NCBI GenBank assembly: GCA_965247355.1
Contig: OZ252011.1
Span: 1,922,001 to 1,986,000, forward strand
DNA: 64,000 nt
Direction of reading: 5' to 3'
From: RHLJ01 sp965247355
GTDB taxonomy: Bacteria > Bacteroidota > Rhodothermia > Balneolales > Balneolaceae
Shown: positions 25,782 through 36,147 of the stretch, piece after piece
How the letters are laid out: the number at the start of each line of letters is the position of its first letter
Position numbering within the stretch: position 1 is the stretch's first letter
Notes under the pieces: generated by a model
Told to the model about the DNA's origin: nothing
Databases searched by the model: none
What the model saw: only the letters and a program-made list of their open reading frames with translations
Program-made: the position numbers and the translations under genes

Positions 25782-27215
25782 TCAGTCAATCGTACTTACT
25801 TTTATCATATTCGTGTGTCCACGTTTTGCGATAGGCATTCCTGTTGCAATAATAATACGATCTCCCTTTTTAACCATGCCCCTGTCTTCAAGGTAGTGCT
25901 CCATCATCTTAACACTTTTATCTGTATCAAAAAGCTCATCCATACGAACCGACTGAACACCCCAGACTAAGTTTAACTGGCGACGGACTTTTTGAGATTC
26001 CGTAAATGCAAAAATTGGAACCTTAGGCCGGAATTTAGCGATGCGACGAGCTGTATTTCCGGTGTGGGTAATGGTGCTGATCACTTTTGCTTCAACATTA
26101 TCTGCCATAGAAATACAGGAATGAGCAATCGACTCAATAATTTGTTTTTCTTTTAAATTTGGTTTCCGGTATTGAAGACTATTATATAGCTGAAGACGAC
26201 GCTCTTCAATCTTACGGCAAATACGGTTCATAACATTTACTGCTTCCATTGGGTATTTACCGGCAGCAGTTTCTCCTGAAAGCATTACCGCGTCCGTTCC
26301 ATCAAGGACTGCATTTGCGACATCAGAGCTTTCTGCACGAGTTGGTCGGGGATTATGAATCATAGAATCCAACATTTGAGTAGCCGTTATTACCGGCTTA
26401 CCGTAGCTACGACACTTTTCGATAATCATTTTCTGGACAAAAGGTACTTCTTCCGTAGCAATCTCAATACCCAGATCTCCCCTTGCTACCATAATTCCAT
26501 CTGAAGCTTCAATTATCTCGTCGATATTCTCAATCGCTTCAGGTTTCTCAATTTTTGAAATTACTGCTGCTTCACAATCTGATTCAGCGATTCTTCTTTT
26601 CAGATCAAGTACTTCAGCCGCAGTCCGCACAAATGACAAAGCTACAAAATCCACATTCTGTGATAATCCAAATTCAAGATCTTTTATATCTTTTTCAGTT
26701 AAGGCTGGAATCGAAATTTTAACATTAGGAAGATTTACTCCTTTACGGGATTTAAGAAGTCCACCTACTATAACTTTTGCTTCTAGTTCCTTCCCTTTTT
26801 TTGCAGTGATCTGAAACTCAAGTAAGCCGTCATCAAGTAAAATTCTATTTCCAACCTCGGCTTCTTTTACAAGGTTTTTATAGTCAATTGGGATGATTGA
26901 TTCTGTCCCCTCAACTTCTTCTCCGGTAATAGTAATAGTGCTTCCATCCTTAAGTTCTTGTCCTCCATCCTTCATTTGCCCAACTCTTATTTTAGGGCCC
27001 TGTAAATCCATTAGTACCGCAATACTATAATCATTCTCGCGTGCAGTTTTCCGAATGTATTCTATTGATCGACCATGTACTTCGTGAGAACCGTGTGAGA
27101 AGTTTATTCGTGCGACATTCATGCCATGTAAAAAAAGATTGGTTATCCCCTCTTGTGTGTTACAACTTGGTCCAATAGTACAAACAATTTTTGTTCTTCG
27201 AAGTGGGGTAATCAT
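25782..27215 (-). CDS. pyk: Pyruvate kinase
   Basis: A 477-residue glycolytic enzyme making pyruvate and ATP from PEP and ADP. Visible are the N-terminal TKIVCTIGPSCNT, ARINFSHGSHEVH, the catalytic lysine in AAVISKIEKPEAIENI, MVARGDLGIEI, KPVITATQMLDSMI with NPRPTRAESSDVANAVLDG, and the C-terminal allosteric domain. Start at the ATG complement of 27213-27215. Divergent from the GWxTD lipoprotein gene. The 139-bp gap between them must hold both promoters, but I see no convincing Bacteroidota -7 box. Confidence 0.95.
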   Translation of the reverse strand: MITPLRRTKIVCTIGPSCNTQEGITNLFLHGMNVARINFSHGSHEVHGRSIEYIRKTARENDYSIAVLMDLQGPKIRVGQMKDGGQELKDGSTITITGEEVEGTESIIPIDYKNLVKEAEVGNRILLDDGLLEFQITAKKGKELEAKVIVGGLLKSRKGVNLPNVKISIPALTEKDIKDLEFGLSQNVDFVALSFVRTAAEVLDLKRRIAESDCEAAVISKIEKPEAIENIDEIIEASDGIMVARGDLGIEIATEEVPFVQKMIIEKCRSYGKPVITATQMLDSMIHNPRPTRAESSDVANAVLDGTDAVMLSGETAAGKYPMEAVNVMNRICRKIEERRLQLYNSLQYRKPNLKEKQIIESIAHSCISMADNVEAKVISTITHTGNTARRIAKFRPKVPIFAFTESQKVRRQLNLVWGVQSVRMDELFDTDKSVKMMEHYLEDRGMVKKGDRIIIATGMPIAKRGHTNMIKVSTID

Positions 27216-27354
27216 AAATCCTAAAATTTGTGCTTGTGTGTGTCGTTACTTACTATATAATCATCCAAAGATACTTTAAATATGACTATCTATGGTAAAT
27301 GTTTTATTAAATTTTTCGTCCTGAAGCCCATTTTATATTCTATTTGATAAAAAT

Positions 27355-28809
27355 ATGCGAGTAAAGCTTAATAACACAAGAGAGAAAATTAAGTACATTC
27401 TTAAAACTCCTCTATTACTATTATCACTATGCCTTTTAGCTAACTGTTCCAATTCTTATGTCGATGAGGTAGATAGGAGTGGAGGTTATCAATTCCGACC
27501 AGGATTTCCTGAAGTCCGACTTGTTACTGCAGGAACTATAGATGAGTATACCGACAGTACCCGAATAACGGTAACCGGGGAGATTGTTTATGCAAGTCTC
27601 GTATTCAAAAAAGTAGGTGAAATTTATAGATCAGAAATTGTTGTTGAGGTTCAAATTCTGGATCAGACGAACCCAGAAAATATAATTGAAGCAAAGAACT
27701 ACCCAATTACTATAGAAGAAGAAAGTTCCAGTAAAGTAGTAAGTCAGGAAGAGTATTTGGTAAAAAAAGTATACGATGTTGATCCTGGTGAATACATCAT
27801 TAATTTTTCCGTTACAGATCTGAGTAATAATAAACAGACCATCCGTACTGCCGAAACTTATATTCCTGATCCCAACGATCAGATATCTCACATTACCAAT
27901 ATTCAGATTTTTTCCAAAGATGAAACTTATGGTAATAACTTTGATCCGATCACTACTTACGACATTTCTAATCAGGCGGATTCTGTTCGTTTTGTTTTTC
28001 AGGTAACGAATAATAAACCAGAGAGTCCAATTACTATTGATTCACGGCTTATAAAATTTCGTTCAGATACTACTATTTCCCGCCCCATGAGTTGGCCAAA
28101 TTATAATAGCTCTCATATTGCTTACCGTGGCATTCTGTACGACAAGTATGAAGTCGTGAGTTCATCCCGAAGAATTCTAAACCAACCCGGTAGTGTTTCA
28201 ATCGAGTTCATTTTTCCAAACCTACCCAGAGGAAATTATCGCTTTGAAGTACGATCTGATACTGATGATGAAAATGAATTATTTAAGGGAAGAGATTTTA
28301 GTGTAAAGAGCCTCAATTATCCTTCCCTTAAGACCCCCAAAGAACTTGCTGCTCCACTTTATTATTTAATGGACAAGAAAGAATATGAGCAAATCATGTC
28401 TATCGAGGATAACAGAGAATTGAAAAGAGCTATTGATCGATTTTGGCTTAGAAACATAAAAAATTCGAAAAAAGCTCAGAATGTTATCTCCTTATATTAT
28501 GAACGTGTAGAGGAGGCAAATAAACAATTCGCCAGCTTTAAAGAAGGATGGAAAACTGATATGGGAATGATATACATACTTTTCGGCCCGCCTTGGTATA
28601 TAAATTCTTCTCTTGATCAGACCATTTGGTCATACTCCTATAACTTCAACGAATTTGAGACTAATTTCTATTTCAGAACACCTCGAATTAAGAATAAGTT
28701 TTTTCCTTTTGATAATTACTTACTCATGAGAACTCAACAATATCATAGTGTTCAGTACCAACAGATACAAATGTGGCTGACCGGTAGTATTTTAAGAGAT
28801 AATTTATAG
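27355..28809 (+). CDS. GWxTD-domain lipoprotein
   Basis: A 484-residue lipoprotein with a slightly long basic N-region, then LLLLSLCLLANC as lipobox (C at about residue 31). The middle is beta-rich, resembling Ig/Big folds. The C-terminal domain (about 330-480) contains KEGWKTDMGMIYILFGPPWYI, the defining GWxTD motif with the FGxP continuation. GWxTD proteins are common in the FCB group and Acidobacteria and their role is unknown. It lies about 110 bases before the susC-like gene on the same strand and may share regulation with it. Confidence 0.85.
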   Translation: MRVKLNNTREKIKYILKTPLLLLSLCLLANCSNSYVDEVDRSGGYQFRPGFPEVRLVTAGTIDEYTDSTRITVTGEIVYASLVFKKVGEIYRSEIVVEVQILDQTNPENIIEAKNYPITIEEESSSKVVSQEEYLVKKVYDVDPGEYIINFSVTDLSNNKQTIRTAETYIPDPNDQISHITNIQIFSKDETYGNNFDPITTYDISNQADSVRFVFQVTNNKPESPITIDSRLIKFRSDTTISRPMSWPNYNSSHIAYRGILYDKYEVVSSSRRILNQPGSVSIEFIFPNLPRGNYRFEVRSDTDDENELFKGRDFSVKSLNYPSLKTPKELAAPLYYLMDKKEYEQIMSIEDNRELKRAIDRFWLRNIKNSKKAQNVISLYYERVEEANKQFASFKEGWKTDMGMIYILFGPPWYINSSLDQTIWSYSYNFNEFETNFYFRTPRIKNKFFPFDNYLLMRTQQYHSVQYQQIQMWLTGSILRDNL

Positions 28810-28921
28810 ACTCTTTTAGAATAAGGAGCTCTTTTATTTAGACAAAAGATATTGCCTATTTCCCACTAAATGCCTTTCTTTACTTCTCACTATTAAACAT
28901 TAATTAATATAGAGGTCATCT

Positions 28922-31750
28922 ATGTTTAAAAAGCTATTAAGCTCAGGTCTTTTCTGTGTCTTATTTTCTAGTTTAGCATTTGCTCAATTTGGAAGTATCA
29001 CAGGTAAGATTACTGACGATGTAACAGGCGAAGAACTCCCTGGTGCAAACGTATATATTGTAGAACTTGAAAAAGGAGCATCTACGGACATCAACGGTGA
29101 TTTCACCGTGTCTGCAGTTCCTAATGGTACCTACAATGTTAGAGTCACTTATATTGGATACTTAAGACAAGATCTTACAGTAACCGTAGACGGTGAAACC
29201 AATCTGGACATTTATCTTGAGGAAGATATTGCCGGTCTGGAAGAAATTATTGTAACCGGTCAGGGACAGGCGATTGACAAGAAACGACTTTCTACTACCG
29301 TAGATGTTATTTCAGCCAAAGACCTGGAAGCAATTCCTGCTCAACGATTAGATCAGGTACTTCAGGCCAACCTGCCTAACTCACAAATCCGACTTTCCTC
29401 CGGTCAGCCGGGTACAGCTTCCTTAATTAGAGGTAGAGGTATCAACTCAGCTTTAACATCCACCACTCCGGTAATTTATGTAGATGGAGTTCGTGTGGAT
29501 AACTCAACCGGTGCATCACAGGATATTGCTACTGGTGGAGCTCAAAGTTCGGCCGTTGCTGATATCCCGCTCGAAAACATCGAACGTATTGAGGTGATTA
29601 AAGGTGGTGCCGCAACTACCTTATATGGGGCAGATGCGGCAAATGGTGTAATCCAGATTTTCACCAAAAAAGGTGTTCGCGGAGCCAGCCAGTTTAGCTT
29701 TGAGTCCAACATTGGTATTACCAAAGGGACCGAAGACTTCTTGTTTTTCGACAATACTGCAGAAATCTTATATGAAACAGGTATGTATCAGGAATACAAG
29801 CTTTCAGCAAGTGGCGGGTCAGAAAACATTACGTATTCTTTTGGTGGATCTATGTTAGATGATGACGGTTTCCGACCTAATAATGGTCAGGTTCGACACA
29901 ACCTACGAACTACCGTAAATGCACAACTCAATGAGGTCGTTACCTATACCGGTTCGCTAGGATTTTCCAGCTCTGAATTCGAGCGCGATAACAATGCGAA
30001 TAGCTCTTTTGGTCAATTTAGTAGTATTGAAGGGGCTCGTTATGGCGATGCGGATGCATTGGACGATCAAGGATTAAAAGACTTAAAAGACTTTGTTCTC
30101 AATATTCAAGAGAATGTAGACTTCACCGAGAACAACAAACGATTCCAGACTTCCCATAGTCTTAACTTCAACATTATGGAAGGCCTTGCTGCTAAAGCAG
30201 TGGTTGGTCTTGACAACCGTACCTCCCGTCAGCGACAAATCCAAACGAATGCGTATTTGATAGCATTAGGAGATCAACCTGCAGGGACTTCTGATCAGGG
30301 ATCAATAGAACTATTTGAGCGTGATCAGCTTGGTATTACCTTAGAGGGTAGCGTTCAGTATCAAAAAGACTTCGAAGATATCTCAACGATTACCGTTGTT
30401 GGTGGACAGTTGTTCAGAGCGGATGACCGTCAGGTAAACATTCTTGGTAGCGAAATCCCGGATGGGGTTAAAACCATGAATGCTGCCTCTGAGACTAACG
30501 TAGCTGATTTCAGAAGAACAGTAGCCAACTACGGCTTCTTCTTCCAGGAAAACATTGGCTTCAAAGATAAGTACTTCGTGGAGTTTGGAGCTCGCGTGGA
30601 TGACAACACCGCTTTCGGTGAGGAAGTAGATCCGCAGTTATTCCCTAAAGTTGGATTGAGCTACTCGCTGTCTTCAGAAGGATTCTTCCAGGATCTGGTT
30701 CCACAGGATATTCTTTCAAACGTAAAAATCCGTGCGAATTATGGAGAAGCCGGTAACTTCCCGACTCCCTTCTCAAATCAGGTACTCGCTGATATCGACC
30801 CCTTCCGTAATGGTCAATCTATCGAATTCGGTACGGCCGGTGATCCTGAGCTAAAGCCTGAGCGTTCTAAAACGTACGAAGCAGGGATTGACTTAGGATT
30901 CTGGAACAACCGGGCGAATGTAGAGTTTACCGTGTATCAAACCACGACCGAAGACGCTCTGTTTAATTCCAACAATGCGCCTTCTACCGGTCTTGGAGCT
31001 TCGCTGCAAAACGTTGGAGAAATCGAGAACAAAGGATGGGAGTTTTCTTCCAGAGTACAAGTACTCCAGGCTCGTGATTACAGCCTTTCGCTAAGAGCTT
31101 CGATTAACAGCTTTACCAATGAAGTTACTGCCTCCGGTGGTGCTCCATTCAACGTTGGTGGATTCTCATTCTTAGGCTCCTGGGTGGAAGAAGGCAAGCC
31201 GATCGGATACTTCCGAGGAAACAATCCCGTGTTTGATGGCGCCGGAAACCTAGTAGATGTAGAACCGAATGCTGATCTGGGAAGTACGATTCCTGATTTC
31301 TTTGGCTCGTTTGGTGCAAACTTCAACTACAAGGCATTATCTCTGAATATCTCAGGTGATTATCAGTCTGGTGGTGGTATTGTTAACACCACAGAGGTAC
31401 TTAAGTTTATTCGTGGAGTACCCGATGACAGATACCCACAAGGGGCAGGAAATAACTTCTTCGATCTTGCAGGTATTTGGGTAGAAGATGCCAGCTATGC
31501 CAAAATCAGACTGATTTCTCTGAACTATGATCTGCCTGCAGAATGGTATGATGGTATTGTAAGAAAAGTCAGCGTTGGCGCGATGGCGATTAACCCAATC
31601 AACTTTGTAGCTAATAATGTGGATCCTGAAGTTTCAGGAGCAGGTATTGGTTCACAAGGTGGTGGAACTGAAGTTGGTGTTGGTGGATTCGTATATGGTA
31701 CGGAGTCACAGCCAAGACAATTCATCGGTAGCATCAAAATTGACTTTTGA
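28922..31750 (+). CDS. SusC/RagA-type TonB-dependent outer-membrane receptor
   Basis: A 942-residue receptor. A signal peptide (MFKKLLSSGLFCVLFSSLAFAQ) is followed by a carboxypeptidase-regulatory-like domain (ITGKITDDVTGEELPGANVYI... to about residue 100) and a TonB-box-like LEEIIVTGQG. The plug is about 115-250 (STTPVIYVDGVRVDN, IERIEVIKGGAATTLYGADAANGVI, IFTKKG). A C-terminal 22-strand-type barrel ends in the expected aromatic-terminated strand (FIGSIKIDF). With the SusD-like gene 43 bases downstream it forms an outer-membrane nutrient uptake complex. No glycosidase or peptidase neighbour tells the substrate. Confidence 0.95.
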   Translation: MFKKLLSSGLFCVLFSSLAFAQFGSITGKITDDVTGEELPGANVYIVELEKGASTDINGDFTVSAVPNGTYNVRVTYIGYLRQDLTVTVDGETNLDIYLEEDIAGLEEIIVTGQGQAIDKKRLSTTVDVISAKDLEAIPAQRLDQVLQANLPNSQIRLSSGQPGTASLIRGRGINSALTSTTPVIYVDGVRVDNSTGASQDIATGGAQSSAVADIPLENIERIEVIKGGAATTLYGADAANGVIQIFTKKGVRGASQFSFESNIGITKGTEDFLFFDNTAEILYETGMYQEYKLSASGGSENITYSFGGSMLDDDGFRPNNGQVRHNLRTTVNAQLNEVVTYTGSLGFSSSEFERDNNANSSFGQFSSIEGARYGDADALDDQGLKDLKDFVLNIQENVDFTENNKRFQTSHSLNFNIMEGLAAKAVVGLDNRTSRQRQIQTNAYLIALGDQPAGTSDQGSIELFERDQLGITLEGSVQYQKDFEDISTITVVGGQLFRADDRQVNILGSEIPDGVKTMNAASETNVADFRRTVANYGFFFQENIGFKDKYFVEFGARVDDNTAFGEEVDPQLFPKVGLSYSLSSEGFFQDLVPQDILSNVKIRANYGEAGNFPTPFSNQVLADIDPFRNGQSIEFGTAGDPELKPERSKTYEAGIDLGFWNNRANVEFTVYQTTTEDALFNSNNAPSTGLGASLQNVGEIENKGWEFSSRVQVLQARDYSLSLRASINSFTNEVTASGGAPFNVGGFSFLGSWVEEGKPIGYFRGNNPVFDGAGNLVDVEPNADLGSTIPDFFGSFGANFNYKALSLNISGDYQSGGGIVNTTEVLKFIRGVPDDRYPQGAGNNFFDLAGIWVEDASYAKIRLISLNYDLPAEWYDGIVRKVSVGAMAINPINFVANNVDPEVSGAGIGSQGGGTEVGVGGFVYGTESQPRQFIGSIKIDF

Positions 31751-31793
31751 TCCTATTAATCATCAATCTTCAAACACAAAGAAACTTATTATT

Positions 31794-33212
31794 ATGAAAA
31801 AGAATATAATGTTAACCACGTTCCTGGCTTTTGCGGTCTTCGCTTCCTGCGATTTGATCGATGGAACCGGGGTGGAAAATCCAAACTTATCACTGGATGC
31901 TGCGAAGGAATTACCTAACCCAGCAACCGCTTTTGTGAATGGGCTGCAGGAACAATTAGCTACGATGGCTAATAACTGTATTACTACCCAGGAGCTTGCA
32001 ACCGATAACTACGAGAATGTGCAAACCTTCTTTAATCAAAACGTAGATGGCGGTACTTATCGTGATATCGATACCGATTTCCGTAACTGCCAAATCGGTA
32101 TTGCTGCATTAAGAGAACAAGCTGAATATACGCTGGATGAAGTAATCCCTATTGATGAAAACGCACAAGGGGGAGCTTTAGAAGCTGAGGCTCATTTCTT
32201 CAAGGGTGTTGCTAATCTGTGGTCTGGTGAAATCTTCACCACGCTTCCGGATGAAGCACTTGCTCCTGCAGTAGCTCCTGCTACGCATTTCAATACCGCC
32301 GTTGCTGACTTTACTGCAGCACTGGCTATTGATTCTGATAATGTAGGGTATCTGCTGGCCCGTGCACGTGCAAACTATAATCTTGGGAATCAGACAGCAG
32401 CTGTAGCGGATGCAAACGCAGCTATTGCCGCTGACGCATCAGGAACCTACGTACGATACATCTTATTTGATGCCGTTAATGGTCCTACGAACACGTTCCA
32501 GAACGCTGTTCATGATCGCGGAGGTTTTGATGATCTCCAACCTCTTCCACGCTTAGACTTCCTGGATCCAAAATTTTTCGATATTGACGGGACCACTGAC
32601 TCAGATATCCCGTTAGTTAAAATCGAAGAAGCACACCTGATTCTTGCAGAAGCAGAACTTGCTGATGGAGACCTTCCGGGGGCTCAGACAGTAATGACTA
32701 ACGTTGCTGCGTTAGCTAACTCCAGAGCATTATCTACAGTTGATGACTCCAATGAAGGTCGTGATGGACAAGGAACCGTAGCTCAACGCCCTGATACCAG
32801 CTCTTACAGTGTACGTGCTAGTGCATCAGATGCTTATGTTGACAGTTTAGTACTTGACCGTACTGCTACTTTACAAACACCATCTATTTCTGCAACTTCG
32901 GTAACAGCTGCTGATATCGCTGCACTAGGTGACGCAACAGATGCCCTTACGATGCTTTATCTTCTTCGTCAGGAGATTTTCTTCGGTGAAGGTCGCAGAA
33001 TGTTTGACTTAGGTATCAGATGGCCGGTTGCTGAGCGTGAAGCGTTAATCAATCCAAATATTGTAGCTTCCGATCGACAGGCAACCGTTCCTGCATATCT
33101 ACCTCCAATTGCAGAGTTCGATGCTTATACCATAGATACTCCGGATGAACAAGTTACTATTCAGCATAACCTGAACAGAACAATTGCTACCGGAAGAGGT
33201 AACAGATTCTAA
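31794..33212 (+). CDS. SusD/RagB-type surface lipoprotein
   Basis: 472 residues from the ATG at 31794 (MKKNIMLTTFLAFAVFASCD), a lipoprotein signal with C at about residue 19. The frame is open upstream into susC, but the lipobox fixes this start. The mature protein is Ala/Asp-rich and helical with TPR-like pairs (NLGNQTAAVADANAAIA) and ends with a SusD-type region (LYLLRQEIFFGEGRRMFDLGIRW). It is expected to cap the SusC barrel and bind substrate at the surface. It is rather compact for the family. It is followed by a strong terminator. Confidence 0.9.
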   Translation: MKKNIMLTTFLAFAVFASCDLIDGTGVENPNLSLDAAKELPNPATAFVNGLQEQLATMANNCITTQELATDNYENVQTFFNQNVDGGTYRDIDTDFRNCQIGIAALREQAEYTLDEVIPIDENAQGGALEAEAHFFKGVANLWSGEIFTTLPDEALAPAVAPATHFNTAVADFTAALAIDSDNVGYLLARARANYNLGNQTAAVADANAAIAADASGTYVRYILFDAVNGPTNTFQNAVHDRGGFDDLQPLPRLDFLDPKFFDIDGTTDSDIPLVKIEEAHLILAEAELADGDLPGAQTVMTNVAALANSRALSTVDDSNEGRDGQGTVAQRPDTSSYSVRASASDAYVDSLVLDRTATLQTPSISATSVTAADIAALGDATDALTMLYLLRQEIFFGEGRRMFDLGIRWPVAEREALINPNIVASDRQATVPAYLPPIAEFDAYTIDTPDEQVTIQHNLNRTIATGRGNRF

Positions 33213-33238
33213 TCTATTTATAGATTATTGGACGAAAA

Positions 33239-33266
33239 GGCCTCGGGTTTCCCGAGGCCTTTTTTT
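33239..33266 (+). terminator. Terminator of the susC/susD operon
   Basis: GGCCTCGGG-TTT-CCCGAGGCC is a perfect 9-bp stem with a 3-base loop, followed by seven T and preceded by AAAA. It could also act weakly in the reverse direction. Confidence 0.92.
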
Positions 33267-33286
33267 GTTTAAAGAAATGAAAAAAT

Positions 33287-33319
33287 AAAAAAGCCGTCAC
33301 AGAATATCTGAGACGGCTT
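33287..33319 (-). terminator. Terminator of the initiator tRNA gene
   Basis: On the minus strand AGCCGTC...GACGGCT (7 bp, extended by CAG/CTG after a mismatch) is followed by six T. It starts about 5 bases after the tRNA 3' end. Confidence 0.85.
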
Positions 33320-33324
33320 TATTG

Positions 33325-33397
<73 letters not shown>

Positions 33398-33523
33398 ATT
33401 TGAGGACAAGAAAGATACAAGTTTTATCACCCCAACATCAACCTAAACTTTTCCTTTTTTCACAATTACTTGTTCCGGGCTTTCCATATTTTTGGGAGAA
33501 TTTAAAAAGAGGTATAGAAAAGA

Positions 33524-34786
33524 ATGATATCATCAAAAGAAGCGATTACTCTTGAAAATGAATACGGAGCACATAATTACCATCCCTTGCCTGTTGTACT
33601 TGCAAAGGGTGAAGGCGTGTATGTTTGGGACCCGGAAGGAAATAAATACTTCGATTTTCTCTCAGCTTACTCCGCAGTAAACCAAGGGCATTGCCACCCT
33701 GTAATTACCAAAGCACTTATTGATCAGGCTTCTACCCTTGCTCTCACATCAAGAGCATTCTACAATAATGTTTTGGGTGAGTATGAGAAATATATCACGG
33801 ATTACTTTGGCTTTGATAAAGTACTGCCAATGAATACCGGAGCTGAGGGGGTTGAAACAGCAATTAAGGTTTGTAGAAAATGGGCTTATGAAAAAAAGGG
33901 AATTCCTGAAAATGAAGCTCAGATTATTGTATGCGAGAACAACTTTCATGGAAGAACTACTACGGTAATCTCTTTCTCAAATGATCCTGACGCAAAGAAA
34001 AACTTTGGCCCATATACACCGGGATTTATTAAAATTCCTTACAATGATACTGACGCTTTAAAAGAAGCTCTCAAACAAACAAATGTAGCTGGTTTTCTTG
34101 TCGAACCAATACAGGGAGAAGCAGGTGTTGTTGTTCCTGATACTGACTTTCTTTCTAGTGCAGCATCACTTTGCAAGGACGCTAACGTTCTTTTTATTGC
34201 AGATGAAATCCAAACCGGGATAGCACGAACCGGTGGATTACTCGCAGTTTGTGGAGATTGTACCTGTGCCGGACATTGCGAACGACAATCAACGTATACT
34301 AAGCCTGATATTCTGATTCTAGGAAAAGCTCTTTCCGGAGGTTCTTATCCGGTTTCTGCGGTTTTAGCAAATAATGACATCATGGAGGTTATCAAACCGG
34401 GCCAACATGGTTCTACATACGGCGGAAATCCTTTAGCATGTAAAGTTGCAATGGCTGCACTTGAAGTAGTAAAAGATGAATATCTTGCTCAAAATGCCCG
34501 AAAATTAGGGACTATCTTCCGGTCAGAAATGAAGAAATTGGTAGAAGAATCTGAACTCTTTGTTAAAGTGAGAGGTAAAGGTTTGTTAAATGCAGTTGTA
34601 ATTAATGATACCCCGGACAGTGATACCGCATGGAGATTTTGTGTGGCACTTAAAAATAATGGCCTTCTTGCAAAACCAACACATGGGAATATCATTCGTT
34701 TTGCACCACCTTTAGTAATGACAGAGAAACAACTTCAGGAATGTGTTGCCATTATCCAAAAAACACTCGAATCATTTAAGAGGTAG
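33524..34786 (+). CDS. rocD: Ornithine--oxo-acid aminotransferase
   Basis: A 420-residue class III PLP aminotransferase that transfers the delta-amino group of ornithine to 2-oxoglutarate. It opens with ALENEYGAHNYHPLPVVL-like sequence (LENEYGAHNYHPLPVVLAKG). It contains NTGAEGVETAIKVCRKW and NNFHGRTTTVISFS, and the PLP lysine is K268 in ILGKALSGG. A Cys-rich insert (C243, C246, C248, C252) that could bind a metal lies between the TGIARTGGLLAV segment and the PLP-lysine segment. I recall similar inserts in Bacteroidota RocD. The stop overlaps the convergent propeller gene by 15 bases. Confidence 0.9.
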   Translation: MISSKEAITLENEYGAHNYHPLPVVLAKGEGVYVWDPEGNKYFDFLSAYSAVNQGHCHPVITKALIDQASTLALTSRAFYNNVLGEYEKYITDYFGFDKVLPMNTGAEGVETAIKVCRKWAYEKKGIPENEAQIIVCENNFHGRTTTVISFSNDPDAKKNFGPYTPGFIKIPYNDTDALKEALKQTNVAGFLVEPIQGEAGVVVPDTDFLSSAASLCKDANVLFIADEIQTGIARTGGLLAVCGDCTCAGHCERQSTYTKPDILILGKALSGGSYPVSAVLANNDIMEVIKPGQHGSTYGGNPLACKVAMAALEVVKDEYLAQNARKLGTIFRSEMKKLVEESELFVKVRGKGLLNAVVINDTPDSDTAWRFCVALKNNGLLAKPTHGNIIRFAPPLVMTEKQLQECVAIIQKTLESFKR

Positions 34787-36037
34787 TCGGTTTATCAGGA
34801 TGGGTTTCCAGTCTTCTAAAACTGGATACCCTTCCTGATCATAATGAGCCCAGGGACTATTCGCTACGTAATAAAGATCGGAACCTACCACTACCCCCAA
34901 TGTAGGTTCATCCAATTCTTCTAACGAATTATCCGGGAAGACAATACTTTCATGATTTCCAGAATGATCTTCCGTTAGATATATACTTGCTACTCTTTTT
35001 GGAGACGTCCCGTTTTGCAGCATTGTAAGTTTATCTGCATATAAATAAATACCATCTGAACCCCTCAGCAACTCATTTCTTTTCGTCAATGGGGATGCTT
35101 CTTTTGTTGCTAAATCGACTCTATAAATTCCTGTGACATAATCAGAAACAAACAGGAATTCTTCATTCTCTGACAGCGCAATTCCCTGAAGATTCCACCA
35201 TTCCTGATGGCTTAGAAATTCTTTAAGCTTATCTTCCTCCTGAGAAAGAATATACAGCTTAGGCTCACCACTGTCTGATATAATCATGCTGCCATACCTG
35301 GAAAATATCAGATCTCCGAATACATGATTCCCTTCGATTTCATAGGCTTTAATTACTTTTTTATTTAGCAGGTCAATTTTTAAAACTGCGGATTTACCAG
35401 ATAAAGTATCGTTAAACTCAACAAAATTTTCCATTGCTGAAGTTGTAATCCAAAGATGATCATTATTGTGAGGATCAAATTTAATTCCCATTGCCGACCA
35501 GTAGCCAACGTCTTTAAGATCCAGCACTTTCTCCGGGTTCATTCCATCTACATCAACACTATACACCCATCCATTTCTAATATCTGTTAAATAAAACCTG
35601 CTCTCTTGTTTGTTATAAGCAATTCCTTCTGCATGAAATCCTTCTATTGAAACTTCGAATGCTTTTAAACTCTTTCTTTCAGGCTTGTTTGATTCTTCAA
35701 TAATTTTCTGAAGTTTATCAATATATCCGGATTTAGTAAGGTCGCTGAAATTCTTGTCATCACTAAAATCATCTACTGCATAAAAACCAGTCCTGTACTT
35801 TAACGTTTCGAAAGCCTTTTCGGACTGATTATTCAGAGTTTGAGCAACAGCCAGATTATAGAGTATCACCCGATGGTTTGGCCGCAGTGAATTTGCCTTT
35901 TCAAAGTGATACAAAAAAGTTTCGTAATCCTTGTCTTCAAAGGCCTGAACACCATCCCTGTAATGTTGAATATAAGCCTGAGAAAATGTTGAAGAATAAA
36001 CCCCTATTGAAAAAGCGCAGAGCAGTAAATATTTCAT
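34772..36037 (-). CDS. Exported TPR plus six-bladed beta-propeller protein
   Basis: A 421-residue protein with a signal peptide (MKYLLLCAFSIGVYSSTFSQ). Residues about 25-85 form a TPR pair (YRDGVQAFEDKDYETFLYHFEKANSLRPNH). The remainder is a propeller of the SMP-30/NHL type: FHAEGIAYNKQESRFYLTDIRNGWVYSVD, then IKFDPHNNDHLWITTSAM, WNLQGIALSENEEFLFVSDYVTGIYRVD and GSDGIYLYADKL. SMP-30-like proteins can be lactonases, but I see no proof of the metal ligands here. Periplasmic. Its 3' end overlaps rocD (convergent). Confidence 0.8.
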   Translation of the reverse strand: MKYLLLCAFSIGVYSSTFSQAYIQHYRDGVQAFEDKDYETFLYHFEKANSLRPNHRVILYNLAVAQTLNNQSEKAFETLKYRTGFYAVDDFSDDKNFSDLTKSGYIDKLQKIIEESNKPERKSLKAFEVSIEGFHAEGIAYNKQESRFYLTDIRNGWVYSVDVDGMNPEKVLDLKDVGYWSAMGIKFDPHNNDHLWITTSAMENFVEFNDTLSGKSAVLKIDLLNKKVIKAYEIEGNHVFGDLIFSRYGSMIISDSGEPKLYILSQEEDKLKEFLSHQEWWNLQGIALSENEEFLFVSDYVTGIYRVDLATKEASPLTKRNELLRGSDGIYLYADKLTMLQNGTSPKRVASIYLTEDHSGNHESIVFPDNSLEELDEPTLGVVVGSDLYYVANSPWAHYDQEGYPVLEDWKPILINRLPLK

Positions 36038-36147
36038 TGATGTAATTTTGTTTTCGAAAAGCTACATATATCCTGATCGGAAGCAAAAGCTTCTTATCAC
36101 TTAAAAAAGCCCTTTCATCCCAAAAAAATTACGGGCTCGCTCTGAAA

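Noticed and set aside
31617..31793. Upstream extension of the SusD-like gene into susC
   Set aside because: The lipoprotein signal at 31794 fixes the start; the extension would place 59 non-signal residues before it.
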